The notes under the pieces: model-generated
Database searches by the model: none
Told to the model about the DNA's origin: nothing
The model's input: only the letters and a program-made list of their open reading frames with translations
Program-made: the position numbers and the translations under genes
Assembly (NCBI RefSeq): GCF_000002995.4
Contig: NW_025062479.1
Location: 2,811,721 to 2,875,720, forward strand
Source: Brugia malayi
Lineage: Eukaryota; Nematoda; Chromadorea; Rhabditida; Onchocercidae
Direction of reading: 5' to 3'
Length of the DNA: 64,000 nucleotides
Shown: one piece after another, positions 1 to 11,497 of the stretch
How the letters are laid out: every line of letters begins with the position of its first letter
Position numbering within the stretch: the stretch's first letter is position 1

Positions 1-528
1 CTGAAACTAAGCACTTCATTAATGTAAAAGAATGATCAAAGAGCATAAGTACTATTTGATTCATTATGATGCATTGCCTATATGTGTAAATCATCGAAAG
101 TTGGAATTTTCCTTTAAAAAAAAAAAAAAAAAAACACTTTTTCAGCAAGATAATTGCTAATGTTTAAAATGAATTATCTCAAAAAAAATGAAATTTCAAC
201 CTCACATCAATAACATTGAAAACTTTGTTCTTTCTTGATACTTTATTGTTCATTTCCACAAAAGGGTATTTTACTTAAATGCACAATGGAAAACTCGTTT
301 GTCGAATACTTAGATGAATTCAATTTACCTGCCGTAATTTTTACATTCATGGTATTAGGAAATTAACCACAACATCTTTCTTTCTTGTTGTCAATGATGA
401 ACATAAAAACGAGATAAATAAAAATATCACTGGACCATGTACAATTTTATTCGTTCATTTTTTAGAAAAAATGCTGTTATTAATGCAAAGCTGGAAGGTA
501 AATAATAATTACCAGTGCATATGACATC
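1..528. other. AT-rich non-coding DNA
   Basis: No open frame with coding character and no splice-like structure is visible. The stretch contains an A-run near 115-134 and ends where repeat R copy A begins. Confidence 0.5.
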
Positions 529-1491
529 AACTGAGCAAAAACAGTGTTGAATCTTCCAACAATTGAATAGGTTCGGCTGTCAAAGAGAAAAATGGCGGCA
601 ATAAAATTGATGTTAATTTATAGCACATTAAGTAATGAACACATTCATTGTTAACAGATTGTAACATTATGGACAATGCATATAAGCCTAGAACAATTGG
701 AAGATGAGTATTGAATAAGTAATTCTTCATTTGAGATATAATATTGAAAGTTTTACATTTATCTAAGGAAATAGTAAACAAGATAATCTTTAGTTTATAA
801 ATTGCTATCATATAATACAAAATTATTTCCATATTTTATAAATTTATTTCGATTACGACATCATAAAAGCAATCATAAATGCAACCTTGCTATAATTACC
901 TGTGCAAAATGATTATAACAATAATTACCTGTGCAAAATGAGAGTTTGATGGGATATAAAATCCTTGCAGTATATATAATATGCATTTCATAAATTCTTA
1001 CAACATTCCAATGATTTTACAGTCAGTGTAAAGAACAGAATATTCTAGTACATATCACTGTTCAAATTTCAATTCCCTTCAGTATTTTTTTTTTAGCAAT
1101 TATTGTTAGGCGTAATACATAGCATCCTCATGCTGAATCTGTTTGAGCTATTGATCATTGATTTGATCTCAAAAGATATCCATTAATTTGTTTTAATCGG
1201 TTTGTATTTTAAGGATTTTTGTCATGAAAAGCATATTATGGAGTATATTTTACTACTGTCACCACATTTGCAAAACATTTCTTGAAGTAGAAGAAGGCAG
1301 ATGTTGTGGTAGTATGATATGGATCAATCGTACAGAATCAAACATGAAAGAGGTTTATGGATGAAGAATGCTTAAAAATTCATTCAATGCGCAAAAATCT
1401 AATACGCTTTTTTCTCTTAGAATGCATTACATTAATCGATTTATCTTACATAATGATATAGATCAGATATTCATTCAAAACTTCACAGACC
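529..1491 (-). repeat. Repeat R, copy A (partial)
   Basis: This segment matches, as reverse complement, 12460 down to about 11498. By eye it is close to identical until the last tens of bases, where similarity fades near 1491. Its first ~320 bases also match 8491-8840 in the same orientation. The left edge is sharp: similarity starts at 529 and the preceding base differs. A 101-codon open frame (527-832, minus) is identical in all three copies, but it looks like AT-rich non-coding sequence and has no recognisable family. A 27-bp unit is tandemly duplicated near 893-946. Source element unknown. Confidence 0.8.
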
Positions 1492-1956
1492 ATAAGATTA
1501 TGCAGAGAAGCTGTTCAAATTTTACATTCTTAATCTATAAAATGCATACGTCCGAGCAATGCAATTCGATTATCAACAAATATTCAGTTTTCATTTGGAA
1601 TTGAAGCTAATCGATCTTCAAACGTTTTGCAGTTCTAATTTGGAAAATGTAAGCATTCTGGTAGGAAGAATGATTGTGAGAAATAATTTAGAAGTGGAGA
1701 CTTGATTAAACAAGAAAATGTTGGTCTTAAATTACAGTTGCGGACTTTCTTAGCAAATCTTTCTCATTATATTTTTATAACAGGATTCAAATTTTGGTTT
1801 GCTGTTTGTGATTATTGTCAGCACATTTTCAAATTTTCACTGACTTATACAACAAAATAGACAGAAGATAATAAACAATATATTTGCTTTCACTCAATAA
1901 ATTTATGTTATATGTCATGAAAAAATTTGAAGATTTAAAAATATTATTTTTTGGGA
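1492..1956. other. Intergenic, nothing recognised
   Basis: AT-rich sequence. The short plus-strand frame at 1368-1604 straddles the repeat R edge and shows no coding signature. Confidence 0.45.
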
Positions 1957-2404
1957 GACGTTTTTGATTTCGGGGAGATTTGCTGAATGAGGTGTGGAAT
2001 AACGGAGGAATATAATAATTCCTTTATTAGCAGGAATAATTATACAATAATTTGACAGAGACGAATCGTAGTTGTATCACAAACTTGTGAGAGGCGAATA
2101 CGTAATCGTAGTCCCAGAACTTGTCGAGAGGCGAACACTCGTTGACCTATCTTTATTCCTTTTTGCTGCCTTTTTTGGCGTTTATTAGTGATTTAAAATA
2201 ATGGCGTCTTATTAGTGATCTCCTTATAGCAAGCAATATGAATAAACAATATGAAAAAATATGTAGTGGGTAAAAAATATTATATGATAGCCCTGCTAAC
2301 GAGTAATCGGTCTTAAAACAAAAGGTTCAAGGTATAAACATTACTTGTAAAACTTCATATAACGTATTTCTTACTCTGATATAGTAGTTTAGTATTTCGC
2401 GACA
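1957..2404 (+). repeat. Possible decayed BEL/Pao LTR
   Basis: The right edge (2396-2404) reads TTCGCGACA, the same 9 bases that end element 2 at 31757. The left edge follows 'tttgggag' (about 1949-1956), the same bases that precede the element 2 LTR at 31299 as part of its polypurine tract. The length (~448 bp) is close to the 424-bp LTR of element 2. The interior is diverged and includes an imperfect ~40-bp duplication around 2062-2130. No matching TG start or target-site duplication is visible, so this is a weak call. Confidence 0.3.
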
Positions 2405-3525
2405 CTATATAGTACGATAATGGAATTGGTCATGTGAAATTTCATGACTGGGACCGATCTGTGTGTGTTCATTCAGACCAATGCCACCTCTGTCACTGCT
2501 TTCATTTCTCGGTCCTTTCTTGCATCCTGCTTAAAGGTAACATTAACGTTGTTACAGACCTATGAACTACTAAAATGCGCACGCCTTAGGATTTATCATG
2601 TATTTATGTGGTGTCTTATCCAATACTTTTACAGTAATGCTGTTTCAGAAGCAATGTTTCAAAGTATCTTTTAGGTTTGTATTAACCGCGAAAAACATTT
2701 TACACCTTAATGTAAGGTCATAACTGAATATTTATGAAGGAATTTTTCAATCTTTTATTACTATTGTTCTCAGTCTTTTCAGAGAATTTCTCAGGGGATT
2801 CGCGGTACAGAATTCCTACCGTAAGAAAACAAAAAGACCTGGTCAAAAATTGCAAAGTGATGAGCACACTATGTATCTTGAAATAATTCAGATTTTTCTA
2901 AAGTAAAGCGCTTTGCCATGATCTCCGTTACTTTTGCTTCAGGCTTCAGATCACAATTCTCTTCGTAAAGTTTCCACTAAAACTGTAGAAATAAATTTTG
3001 AAATCAAATTTTTTAAGAAAATCCTTGATGACTGCGCCTTGCGTCATAAAGGATTTTTGACTCAATCTGATCTCTTGTAAAAAATGCGCTTCCATAAATT
3101 CCGAAATCCAAAGTTATTGAATTTTTACATCACAGATTACCATTTCAATGTTAAGAAGTATTTTGTGACCTATGACGTTTTCCTGACCGTCAAAATATTT
3201 CTACGAATGCTAATAAAAATTCTAAATAAATTTTATACTTCATACTCAACAAATAACATTAACTATTACAGTTTAAAATAAGCAAAACAACAAAGGGAAA
3301 AAATCATACGAACAGCAATTCCGGTTCACATTTTCGGCAATATTTCAAACGATGTAGTGTTGACCGATGACACTACTGAAAATGCAGTTGCAGTTTTGAT
3401 CATGCAGGAGTGGATTAATCGAAGACCAAATGTGCAAAAAAATGAATTTAAATTAAATGTGCAAAAAAATGAAACTTCCAGTCATTTAAAATGAAACTTA
3501 ACATCAAATGTAAAGCCTTACCGCC
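2405..3525. other. Intergenic, nothing recognised
   Basis: Short open frames at 2444-2674 and 3084-3281 lack family resemblance and have AT-driven composition. A short minus-strand open stretch near 2480-2540 preceded by an AG acceptor-like site could be an exon relic but cannot be supported. Confidence 0.4.
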
Positions 3526-4125
3526 TTTGCCAGTCTTTTCTCGCTGACCGTCAGCCCTTCCTCATCTAACCACCCAACCTTTCTTTTCGCTTCTTTTTTC
3601 AGCTCTTTCTATACCTTTTCTAAAAATTTTCTTGAAACTCTCCTTCCCAAACCTTCCTTTGAACTCTTTTAACGACTAACCAATTTCTTCTTTCTATAAT
3701 GTTTTCTGCTTTTTAACTTCTCTTTAACTTTTTCTTTTTTTTTTTTTGACTTCTTTCAAACTTTCTTTTTTGAACTTTTCTTTTAGCTTCGTTTATGATT
3801 TATTTCTTCGTCTAATTTTTTTCTTTCTCTAACCCTTTCCTTTTTTAAAATTTTTTCCTTCCTCCATTTCTTTTATTTCTTTCCTTTCCCAATTTTTTCT
3901 TCTCTTAATTTTTTTTTAAGACCCCTCTGAAATTTTATTTTTTCCAACTTTCCTTTTAACTTTTTTAATGATTCGTTTCGCCCTTTAACTTTTTCATCTC
4001 ATAATTTTTTCTAAATCTTTTCTCCTTATTTTTTTTCAACTTTCTCTTTAAATTTTTCCTTTCCTCAATTTCTTTTATTTCTTCCTTTTTTTAATTTTTT
4101 CTTTTTATTTTCTTTTTTATTATCC
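3526..4125 (+). repeat. Polypyrimidine tract with degenerate internal repeats
   Basis: About 600 bases are overwhelmingly C and T on the plus strand. Two related blocks about 200 bp apart (near 3841-3905 and 4040-4105) share the order: A-T run, TTTCC-TCC, ATTTCTTTTATTTCTTCC, AATTTTTTC. The tract therefore arose partly by tandem duplication. No coding content is visible. Confidence 0.7.
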
Positions 4126-4556
4126 TATCCTGTGGCTTAGTTCAAGAAGCTTATTCAACTGCATACGATCCTATCATCAGCTGGAGTATTTGCTCCTTGT
4201 ACGCAATCTCCGCATAACCAAGAAACTGCTTCATTCTTAACAGAAGAATAAAATGTGGTACTGATTATATTTTGACCCAAATGGTTCAACATCTTCAGCA
4301 ACAATGTAACAAGAAGAAATAGTATTTACATTCACCAACTGTGGTTCACTTATAGAATCCATCGACTCTCATTATTCAACTCTTCCTTATGCACATTGAT
4401 ACAGGAAAAATATCCGGTAGTTTAGACAGCATATTAGTAAAATGCAGTCCAACATTTGAACTTACTGTTACACACTGTCGTGAAAGACGAAATATTTAAA
4501 TTATTATATCCAAAACTAACAAATTCCTCTTATCTGATTCCTTTTCCTCACACAAC

Positions 4557-4604
4557 AAAAACCCTTTGTTAGCAAACCCTTTGTTAGCAAAACCCTTTAT
4601 TAGC
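4557..4604 (+). repeat. Short tandem repeat, ~16 bp x 3
   Basis: The unit aaccctttgttagcaa occurs three times in a row; the third copy has G replaced by A. Confidence 0.75.
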
Positions 4605-4827
4605 AGTCTTTGTTTCACATCAGTTAAATATCCTCTGCCGGATATCTGGTCAGCTCGGTTCTGCATATAAACCATCGTCCTCCATACGGTGGTTCATTCT
4701 GCATTTTGGGGTGGTTTTGATATCATTTTAATGTTTTATAATTACATCTTTCGTTACGCGTTTGTTAATCGGTGCAGCATCCGTACGATATGTATAAAGC
4801 GCTATTATTTGCTTCATGTTAAATAAA

Positions 4828-4851
4828 GGTTTAATTACCCAAGTTTGAGGT
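4828..4851 (+). repeat. 24-bp match to the element 1 LTR
   Basis: These 24 bases match 15187-15210 inside the left LTR of element 1 with one mismatch. Flanking sequence does not align by eye. This may be a remnant of an old related LTR upstream of the coding-like relic at 5016-5553. Confidence 0.35.
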
Positions 4852-5015
4852 TTCACGACACACACTAAATTAAACAAACTTATAAAAAACACACAAGGTA
4901 TTTTTGGCACGTAGATCCATTCACTTTCATGTCTAATACCATCGACCCTGTGCCAATTCCACCCACCATCCCGCCATAACCGCGCTTCTTTGCAGCAAGT
5001 CAACCTCCAACAAAC

Positions 5016-5553
5016 ATGGAACCTTTCGACTCTGTGAACGCTTGCCCACCTACCAACTTCGCGAACAGTTACGGAGCCAACCTACCCTACAGTGGGCACA
5101 GCGCCCATACACAGAATGCAATTGATTCTATTAAATGGAAGCTGCAGCGTCGATATACACGCCCCCACGAGCAGTGACGAAATCAGCTGATCCAGAATCA
5201 ATTGTGGATCCATCTGTCTCTTCTTCCCGCCCACTCTACGATAAAACAATGCCAAAGAACAAGAAAGAAAAGCAAAGACATAAAACACTTTCCCCTTAAA
5301 AAACTGTACGGACAGAAACTAGCAATATCTATCCACAGTCAGCACCTTCGTTCCCTGAGCCTAAGTCATCCTCTGATCCTTGACTAGTGAGCAGGGGACA
5401 ATACTACATTTGTATAAAACTACCCAATAAGAATCAAAAGCTGACATGCTAGGAAGCTATGCAGCAAGCACAACCAGTTTCGAACAACGACATCTCTCAT
5501 TCCGTTTCAATACTGCACTTCAAAAACTGGAAAAAGTTGCCGATGATAAATAA
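5016..5553 (+). pseudogene. Unidentified coding-like relic, frame-broken
   Basis: This block is clearly richer in G+C than its surroundings and has non-AT-driven amino-acid content. An ATG at 5016 opens a frame beginning MEPFDSVNACPPTNF and running to a stop at 5177. A second frame overlaps it from about 5149 and continues past an in-frame TAA near 5300 to a stop at 5383. A third coding-like segment from an ATG at 5446 (MLGSYAASTTSFEQRHL...) ends at 5553. The pattern suggests a decayed, probably intronless coding sequence with at least one frameshift and stops. I do not recognise the family. A retroelement gag or processed pseudogene is possible, and a related LTR-like motif lies upstream at 4828. 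Confidence 0.4.
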
Positions 5554-7438
5554 TGCAAAACTCAAAAAAGCTTGGGAAATACATCAGCATATTAAAAAAA
5601 GAATGGCTTGTAATGAATTAAAATAAAATTTCCTGTTAATATTATCAAAAAAGTCATATGATGAATGCAGAGTGAGCCGCAAAAAAAAAATTAATGCAAA
5701 GCAGTTACTTTTGTGTAAACCAATCATTTCTAATGCTAATCTTTTGTTTGATCTTCATGACCAATAATGTTACCTTAGAAATGGAACCACACAAAAGCCA
5801 TAATATAAGGAAAACTAATTTCGATTTTGCATAATTCAACTGTACAAACCATCTGATCGAAGAAACATTCCATAATCACATAACTCTCATAACTAAAAAC
5901 AACAGCACAATACAGAAAAAAGATGTTCCAGAAAAAAGTGACAAGAAAATGTGGAGTGACGAAAAAGAATGACCCAAATAACAAAAGATGGAAACCACCG
6001 GATTTAACAACAACTCGTCGTCTTGCTGACTAATCATGACAGCATTACACTTACAAGGAGGACGCCAAGACCCTCTGCAGAAATAACAGCACTATAGCGG
6101 ATTTACAGCAACTAAGTAGAACCACCGTAATTCCAGAAGAAATTGATGAAAACAATACCGGCTAACAACGGCAGGAACTCTGTCGGATAATCAATCACTT
6201 ACTTTTTATCGGAGTAATAACAATAACTTCCTTTAACGAGTAAACGAAATTTTCCATTCCTGCTTCGCACTAAGGATTTTTAAACTCGCAGCATACTTTT
6301 CATACGTGGGACTATAGTCATACCAAACAAATAAATTGGAAGATTTCTCAGGCTGACAAAAGTCTTTACCGGTTAAGCAGTACACATCCTAGTGGGGAAA
6401 TGACAAAATACCGAAGTATTACCGAGATAAAAAGTTAGTCATAAAAGTGGAAATTAGGAGCGTGAATAGATTGATCGAAGAATTTTAGAAAAATTATTTC
6501 AACTTTTACATTCAATCTTAGGAATAATATAGTTTTCCGTACTTTTTCAGATTCACATTAATTAAAATTTAAACAAGTAACGTGAAATTCCGGATTGTAT
6601 AATGCAAATTATTTGTTTGTCCTAATTACACATTAAATATTGACTTGCCTGTTAGTTTCACTTAATATTAAATATCGACAGCAGAAATTTGAAACAAGCA
6701 TCGATTTTCGTATTTTTGTTGATATAATGATATATATCATTATATCAAGATTAAGGAAGCAATTAGACAAGCCTGCATTTGTTCATCTTATATATATATA
6801 TATATATATAAATGAATTGAGATCAAATATATTAATGGTTTTTATTAATGAAGTGAATTTTGTCAATTGAGATACCTAAGAAGTTCAGGTTTGCATTCGT
6901 AATATGTTGCCATTCGATACAAACTGTAATTGATGTAATCCGAATAAAATAAGTAGTGATTCATCAGCCAAATAAAATTATCAAATAGATGAGATATGAT
7001 AGGAAAACGACATGCTTCAATGAACATCTTTTGAATTTCCATTTCATGATTTAAAAATAATTTTTTAAATGTATTGAAACAATCATCATTTGCATTTGAC
7101 CTAACAAATAATTTGATATTAATGTAACAATCAGTAACTGCATATTTTTTTTTAAAAAAAAGGATGGAAAAAAGTGAATGTTTCCTACCTCAAATTTTTG
7201 ACGCTATTTGTTTAGAAACAAACGATTCGGCCTCGTAAATAGGAATGGATTATCAATGTTTTAATAAAAATTCCAGAATAGTTCTTAATATTTTTAAGAT
7301 TTAGTTGGAAAAAAGCTGTATCTGATGTATATTCTATTATGAATTCTCACGTATTTTGGAACGTATAAGTAATAAATTTTAATAATTGCGAGAAAGTGGT
7401 GAAAATTCTATTGAAGCATATATAATTCCACTTGTCAC
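5554..7438. other. Intergenic with weak coding-like traces
   Basis: Around 6040-6180 a short plus-strand stretch has balanced composition (residues like YKEDAKTLCRNNSTIADLQQ) but is closed by stops. It may continue the relic at 5016-5553. A (TA)11 microsatellite lies at 6789-6810. The rest is plain AT-rich sequence. Confidence 0.4.
6789..6810. repeat. (TA)11 microsatellite
   Basis: Eleven uninterrupted TA units are visible directly. Confidence 0.9.
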
Positions 7439-8850
7439 ACTTTCATCCCTTTCAAGGTATTTTGGATCATCGAAAATTCAAAGCTTGTGTTTCAAACATT
7501 TATGAATTGACTAGAATAAGTCATTGTTATAATTTCGAATAAATAAACATCAAATTACTTGCTATTTATTTTAATTCGTAAAGCCTTCCCGACTGCACAT
7601 GAATATAATTGCTGATGGTTACCATTTTTTTGTGATTAAATCATTGTAACTATGAAATAAAGTGAGATTGAAATTTTGGATGGTAGCGATGTCATATAAA
7701 GTATGGTAGTCAGTTGATTGCATTAAGATATGAAAGGAAGAAAAAATGTTTTGCGGATTTCTTGAAAACTCAAGGATTGAAATATCATTCAAACATCACT
7801 GCATTATTCTCAACAATAATTTAGTGCTTTTTTGTCAATTAAAATTATTTTTTTCGGAAATATTTTATGTTAATAAAAGTTTTGAGTCTTTTTTCTTTTT
7901 TCATGCATATCTACCTCCTCCTGCTACTTATTGTCGGCGATATGTTTTTATTGCTGTCGTAAGTCTGTAACGTCCGCAATAGCCTTATTATTCTTTTACG
8001 GTATCATGCAATATCGCGCTTATACAACAACAGGAAAAGAATTGATAAAGTGAATATCAAATTATAGCAAAAGTCCACCAAATATTTTCAAAGCTGTCAT
8101 ACTTTCTCTTTACAACTGCGGTTCTTCTTTTTCCATTCCTGTTATTGTTCATGCTATGTTGCCGTTTGTTGAAAGTGAAATGAGTGAATGAGTACAAAGT
8201 GAGTGAGTAAGATGAACCGAAGCTTGCAAAAATTGAGCCAAGACAAAGGTTTTAACTTCTCATATAGTTGGCATTGGCTTATAATAAGACGTATAATTAC
8301 AGTGAGTAAAGAATCATCATTATGGTTTCTATTATCTTTACTTGAATTATCTTTACTTTTTATATACTAGAAGTTGGTTTGTAACAGTGAGTCAATGAGT
8401 TATGAGTGACTCATTGACTCACTGTCTGATTAGAAGACCTCTACAATATTTCGACATTGTCAGTAGATTTGACTTATAATAAGGAAAATTAACTGAGCAA
8501 AAACAGTGTTGAATCTTCCAACAATTGAATAGGTTCGGCTGTCAAAGAGAAAAATGGCGGCAATAAAATTGATGTTAATTTATAGCACATTAAGTAATGA
8601 ACACATTCATTGTTAACAGATTGTAACATTATGGACAATGCATATAAGCCTAGAACAATTGGAAGATGAGTATTGAATAAGTAATTCTTCATTTGAGATA
8701 TAATATTGAAAGTTTTACATTTATCTAAGGAAATAGTAAACAAGATAATCTTTAGTTTATAAATTGCTATCATATAATACAAAATTATTTCCATATTTTA
8801 TAAATTTATTTCGATTACGACATCATGAAAGCAATCATAAAGTCAAGCTT
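7439..8850 (+). repeat. Repeat R, copy B (partial)
   Basis: This matches the reverse complement of 13512 down to about 12110. Paired coordinates sum to a constant (20951) at several checkpoints, so there is no net indel. Only scattered single-base differences are visible, apart from a few near the two ends. The last ~350 bases also match copy A at 529-850. Similarity to the intact copy fades at about 8840-8850. A 74-codon open frame at 7746-7970 is shared with the inverted copy, but this reflects recent duplication rather than coding constraint. Confidence 0.85.
8384..8425. repeat. Perfect 17-bp stem, 8-base loop
   Basis: ACAGTGAGTCAATGAGT at 8384-8400 is the exact reverse complement of 8409-8425, separated by the 8 bases 8401-8408. 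The same hairpin is present in the inverted copy at 12526-12567. The GTGAGT motif also recurs in the preceding sequence (around 8165-8215). It could be a small-RNA hairpin, a cruciform, or a sequence feature of the mobile repeat. Confidence 0.8.
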
Positions 8851-10297
8851 GCTGTGACTTGGTTTACTACTTCGGTTTACAATGAAAAAAATGTTGTAGT
8901 TACGGGAACTTTCATAAATTTACGGAAATGAATTATTTAATTTTTTAGATATAACTGGAAGGTTATAATTGTTTATTGCATTTACAGATCTTCAAGCTTC
9001 CAGTAGTTGTGAAAACCTACTGGTAACTAGACAATATCGTCTTCAAGTACGAAAAGTGATAGTTATTAATTCTTTTGAAAACGTTCTCATTAGAAAAAGC
9101 ATTTTCAAGAACATTGGAGAAGTAAAATTGTTAAATAATCAGCTTTTTGACAGTTCCGTTTCAAAAAATTAACAATAGAAAAGTCCAAAATAAAAAAATA
9201 GTATGCCCTGCCTTAGCATTAATATATAATATTGTAAAACTTCATAGTGATGTAGATCTTAAATATAAAGATTGAAAATATTAAAAAACATTAAACCTGA
9301 AGGATTAATTTAGTCACATGTAATTTGATTTGGAGATAATCATACTACCAAAGCACTTTCGCTATTGTTTGATCATCTTGTTCTGGACCAAAATATATTC
9401 AGCAAATTCGTATATCTAGATGAGTGCTCCATGCTGTTAAGTTTTCCCATTTTTCAGCTACCAAAAACAACTAGCAATAATGTATAGGATGCTAACAGTA
9501 AAAATTAAAATGATTGAAAGAGCATAAGAATATTATTAAATACCAGATATAAGAAAGGAGTTAGTCTTCCTGTTCACAGTCCGAATGATTCTGGCAACCA
9601 TGAAACAAGTGAATATTACCAGTGCAGCTCATCAGGGCTTCAACTAACAAGGAATGATGAGAATCACTTGGTAGTTCAAAACCCTGTATCGTTTCATGTT
9701 CTACATCATTTTATTTGAGCGTTTGGAAATGTTGCCGCAGAAGACCACCCACGAAGCTCGAAGGTCTAAAGAGTATCTACTGATCACTAAGCGAGTATTG
9801 CTATTTTCGAGACCTCCCGCAATGTTTTGTTTGGTGATATTAGTGTGACGCATGCTTCTCCGTAACATAGATTGACGTTTAAATAGTCATTTTTGCATTC
9901 TTAGAAAGAATTCTTCGAAAAAGAATAGATATACCCATTTGCTTTATCAAATCCTCTAAAACGCCTGAACGATTGAACGATTCACTTCTTTTTGAATGTA
10001 TTTGATATTCGTTGTGAGCAAATGTCGCCGTACGCATATGGCAACGTTGATTACCACTAAGGATATCAAATGGAGTATAGGTCATTTAACGACTAAAATC
10101 TCAGAAGTCTGCACACTGATCATGTTGAATTACACCTGTGGGTTAATTCATTCCTGCTTTACGTTCATATTTTGCTTTAATTACATAAAAACGTGAAGTG
10201 CACATCATTATATTCCGTTGCAGCTGTAGAGCTGACGGGAATAAAAACATGTCGATTTTAAAGATTCAAACAGTCTGAAATAGCCAGATCTCTCTAG
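8851..10297. other. Intergenic, nothing secure
   Basis: Mostly AT-rich. A short plus-strand stretch around 9715-9830 has less biased composition (residues such as LEMLPQKTTHEARRSKEYLL) but is unsupported. No complete gene is visible. Confidence 0.4.
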
Positions 10298-10561
10298 TTC
10301 TATCGATCTGACTTTGAACATTTAGACGCCCTTTTTAAGACTAACGATACTGCACTGCTAGTAATTAGCACTGAGCAAAAACCTGCTTGGCAACAGCTCC
10401 TTGTTGATCATGGACATATGAGTGAACAAACTAAATATACTAAGAAATATGATTTCGAAATCAACTTCAAAAAAGACCTAAATATGTCTCAAATAATAAA
10501 CATGAATACCATTCAATTCTGCAAATTACTGCCAGTGATAAGAACCATCCGTATACTACTA
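10298..10561 (+). pseudogene. Coding-like fragment, paralogue of 11249-11441
   Basis: A stop-free frame of about 87 codons contains FYRSDFEHLDALFKTNDTAL followed by a segment with QLLVDHGHMSEQTKYTKKYD and NFKKDLNMSQ. Its second half is homologous at protein level to a segment at 11265-11400 (DHEHMREQTKLAKEYD, NFEKDLSMLQ). Two diverged copies that keep the same frame suggest descent from a real coding sequence. No start codon or splice context is evident. The family is not recognised. Confidence 0.4.
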
Positions 10562-10708
10562 TGACTGAACTGTAATAAATGAATGATTATCTCAAAAATG
10601 CGTTTATTAGGTGTAGAGTTATCATTCTGGTAATGGATTGTGTAATTAATTTTCTTGCAGAATAATTCCATAATTGACTCGAATACGTATATCTATTTAC
10701 TATGAAGC

Positions 10709-10931
10709 AAGAGCAAATAATAACAAATGCTACCAAATAGTAAGTGATAGCAAATGATAACAAGAATGGTAGGGTTAGTATCAAGTGGTTGTAAATGATA
10801 GCAAGTAGTAGCAAGTGGTAGCAGGTGGTAGCGAGCAGTAGCGAGTGATGGGTACTGATAGCAATTGGTAGCAAGTGGAAACAAATAATAACTACTAGCA
10901 ATTGCTTCTATTTAGCAAGTGATAACAAATG
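10709..10931 (+). repeat. Degenerate 10-bp minisatellite
   Basis: About 22 imperfect copies of a decamer close to tagcaagtgg run through this block. The best-preserved run is around 10800-10840 (tagcaagtag, tagcaagtgg, tagcaggtgg, tagcgagcag, tagcgagtga). A small outlying cluster of the same unit lies at 11196-11246. The array sits between two diverged copies of a coding-like fragment. Confidence 0.8.
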
Positions 10932-11248
10932 TGACAGAAAAACCCGATATGTCAAATTTGTATTTAATCAATAAGACTAAAAATCGTCTTATTTGCGTAA
11001 TCTTTAGATGTTTCAATTAAATTGTAATATCTAAAATTTGTGTCTTTCGATCTGAAATTCATTCTTATAAGCAATTGGTATAATATTAAAATCCAGCTTT
11101 TATGTATGTAGAGGTCATCCGATAAGGATAACTCTTTACTCACGGTAATCATGCACATTGAGCAAACCACTCCTATTTTGTATACAGAAGAAAGGTAGCA
11201 AATACTAATAAGTGCTAGCAAGTAGTAATAAGTGATAGAGCCGGTAGC

Positions 11249-11441
11249 ATCAGTTCTTTATTGATCATGAACATATGAGAGAACAAACTAAACTTGCTAA
11301 GGAATACGATAAAGGTTTCGAAACCAACTTTGAAAAGGATCTGAGCATGTTGCAAACAATGGATATGTATACCACTCATTCGCTGATCTGTCATTAATGA
11401 TAAAAACTATTCATATACTGATACGACTGAACTGTAGTAAA
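11249..11441 (+). pseudogene. Coding-like fragment, second copy
   Basis: This is a diverged duplicate of about 10391-10580, about 70-75% identical by eye. It preserves a frame reading QFFIDHEHMREQTKLAKEYD then a segment with NFEKDLSMLQTMDMYTTHSL, closed by TAA near 11396. Nucleotide similarity continues past the stop into the shared 'cgactgaactgta(g/a)taaatg' region. Like its partner, it looks like a relic of an unknown gene. Confidence 0.4.
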
Positions 11442-11497
11442 TGTCACAGTATATTGATAATGAAATGTTCCAAAATATTTATATTTCGCCAAGGTCT

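Noticed and set aside
527..832. A 101-codon frame identical in three places (527-832, 8489-8794, 12157-12462)
   Set aside because: Identity extends well beyond the frame on both sides, so it reflects recent duplication of repeat R. Residue content is AT-driven and no family is recognisable.
7746..7970. A 74-codon frame shared with 12981-13205
   Set aside because: Shared through the inverted copies of repeat R; hydrophobic, AT-rich, no start context or homology.
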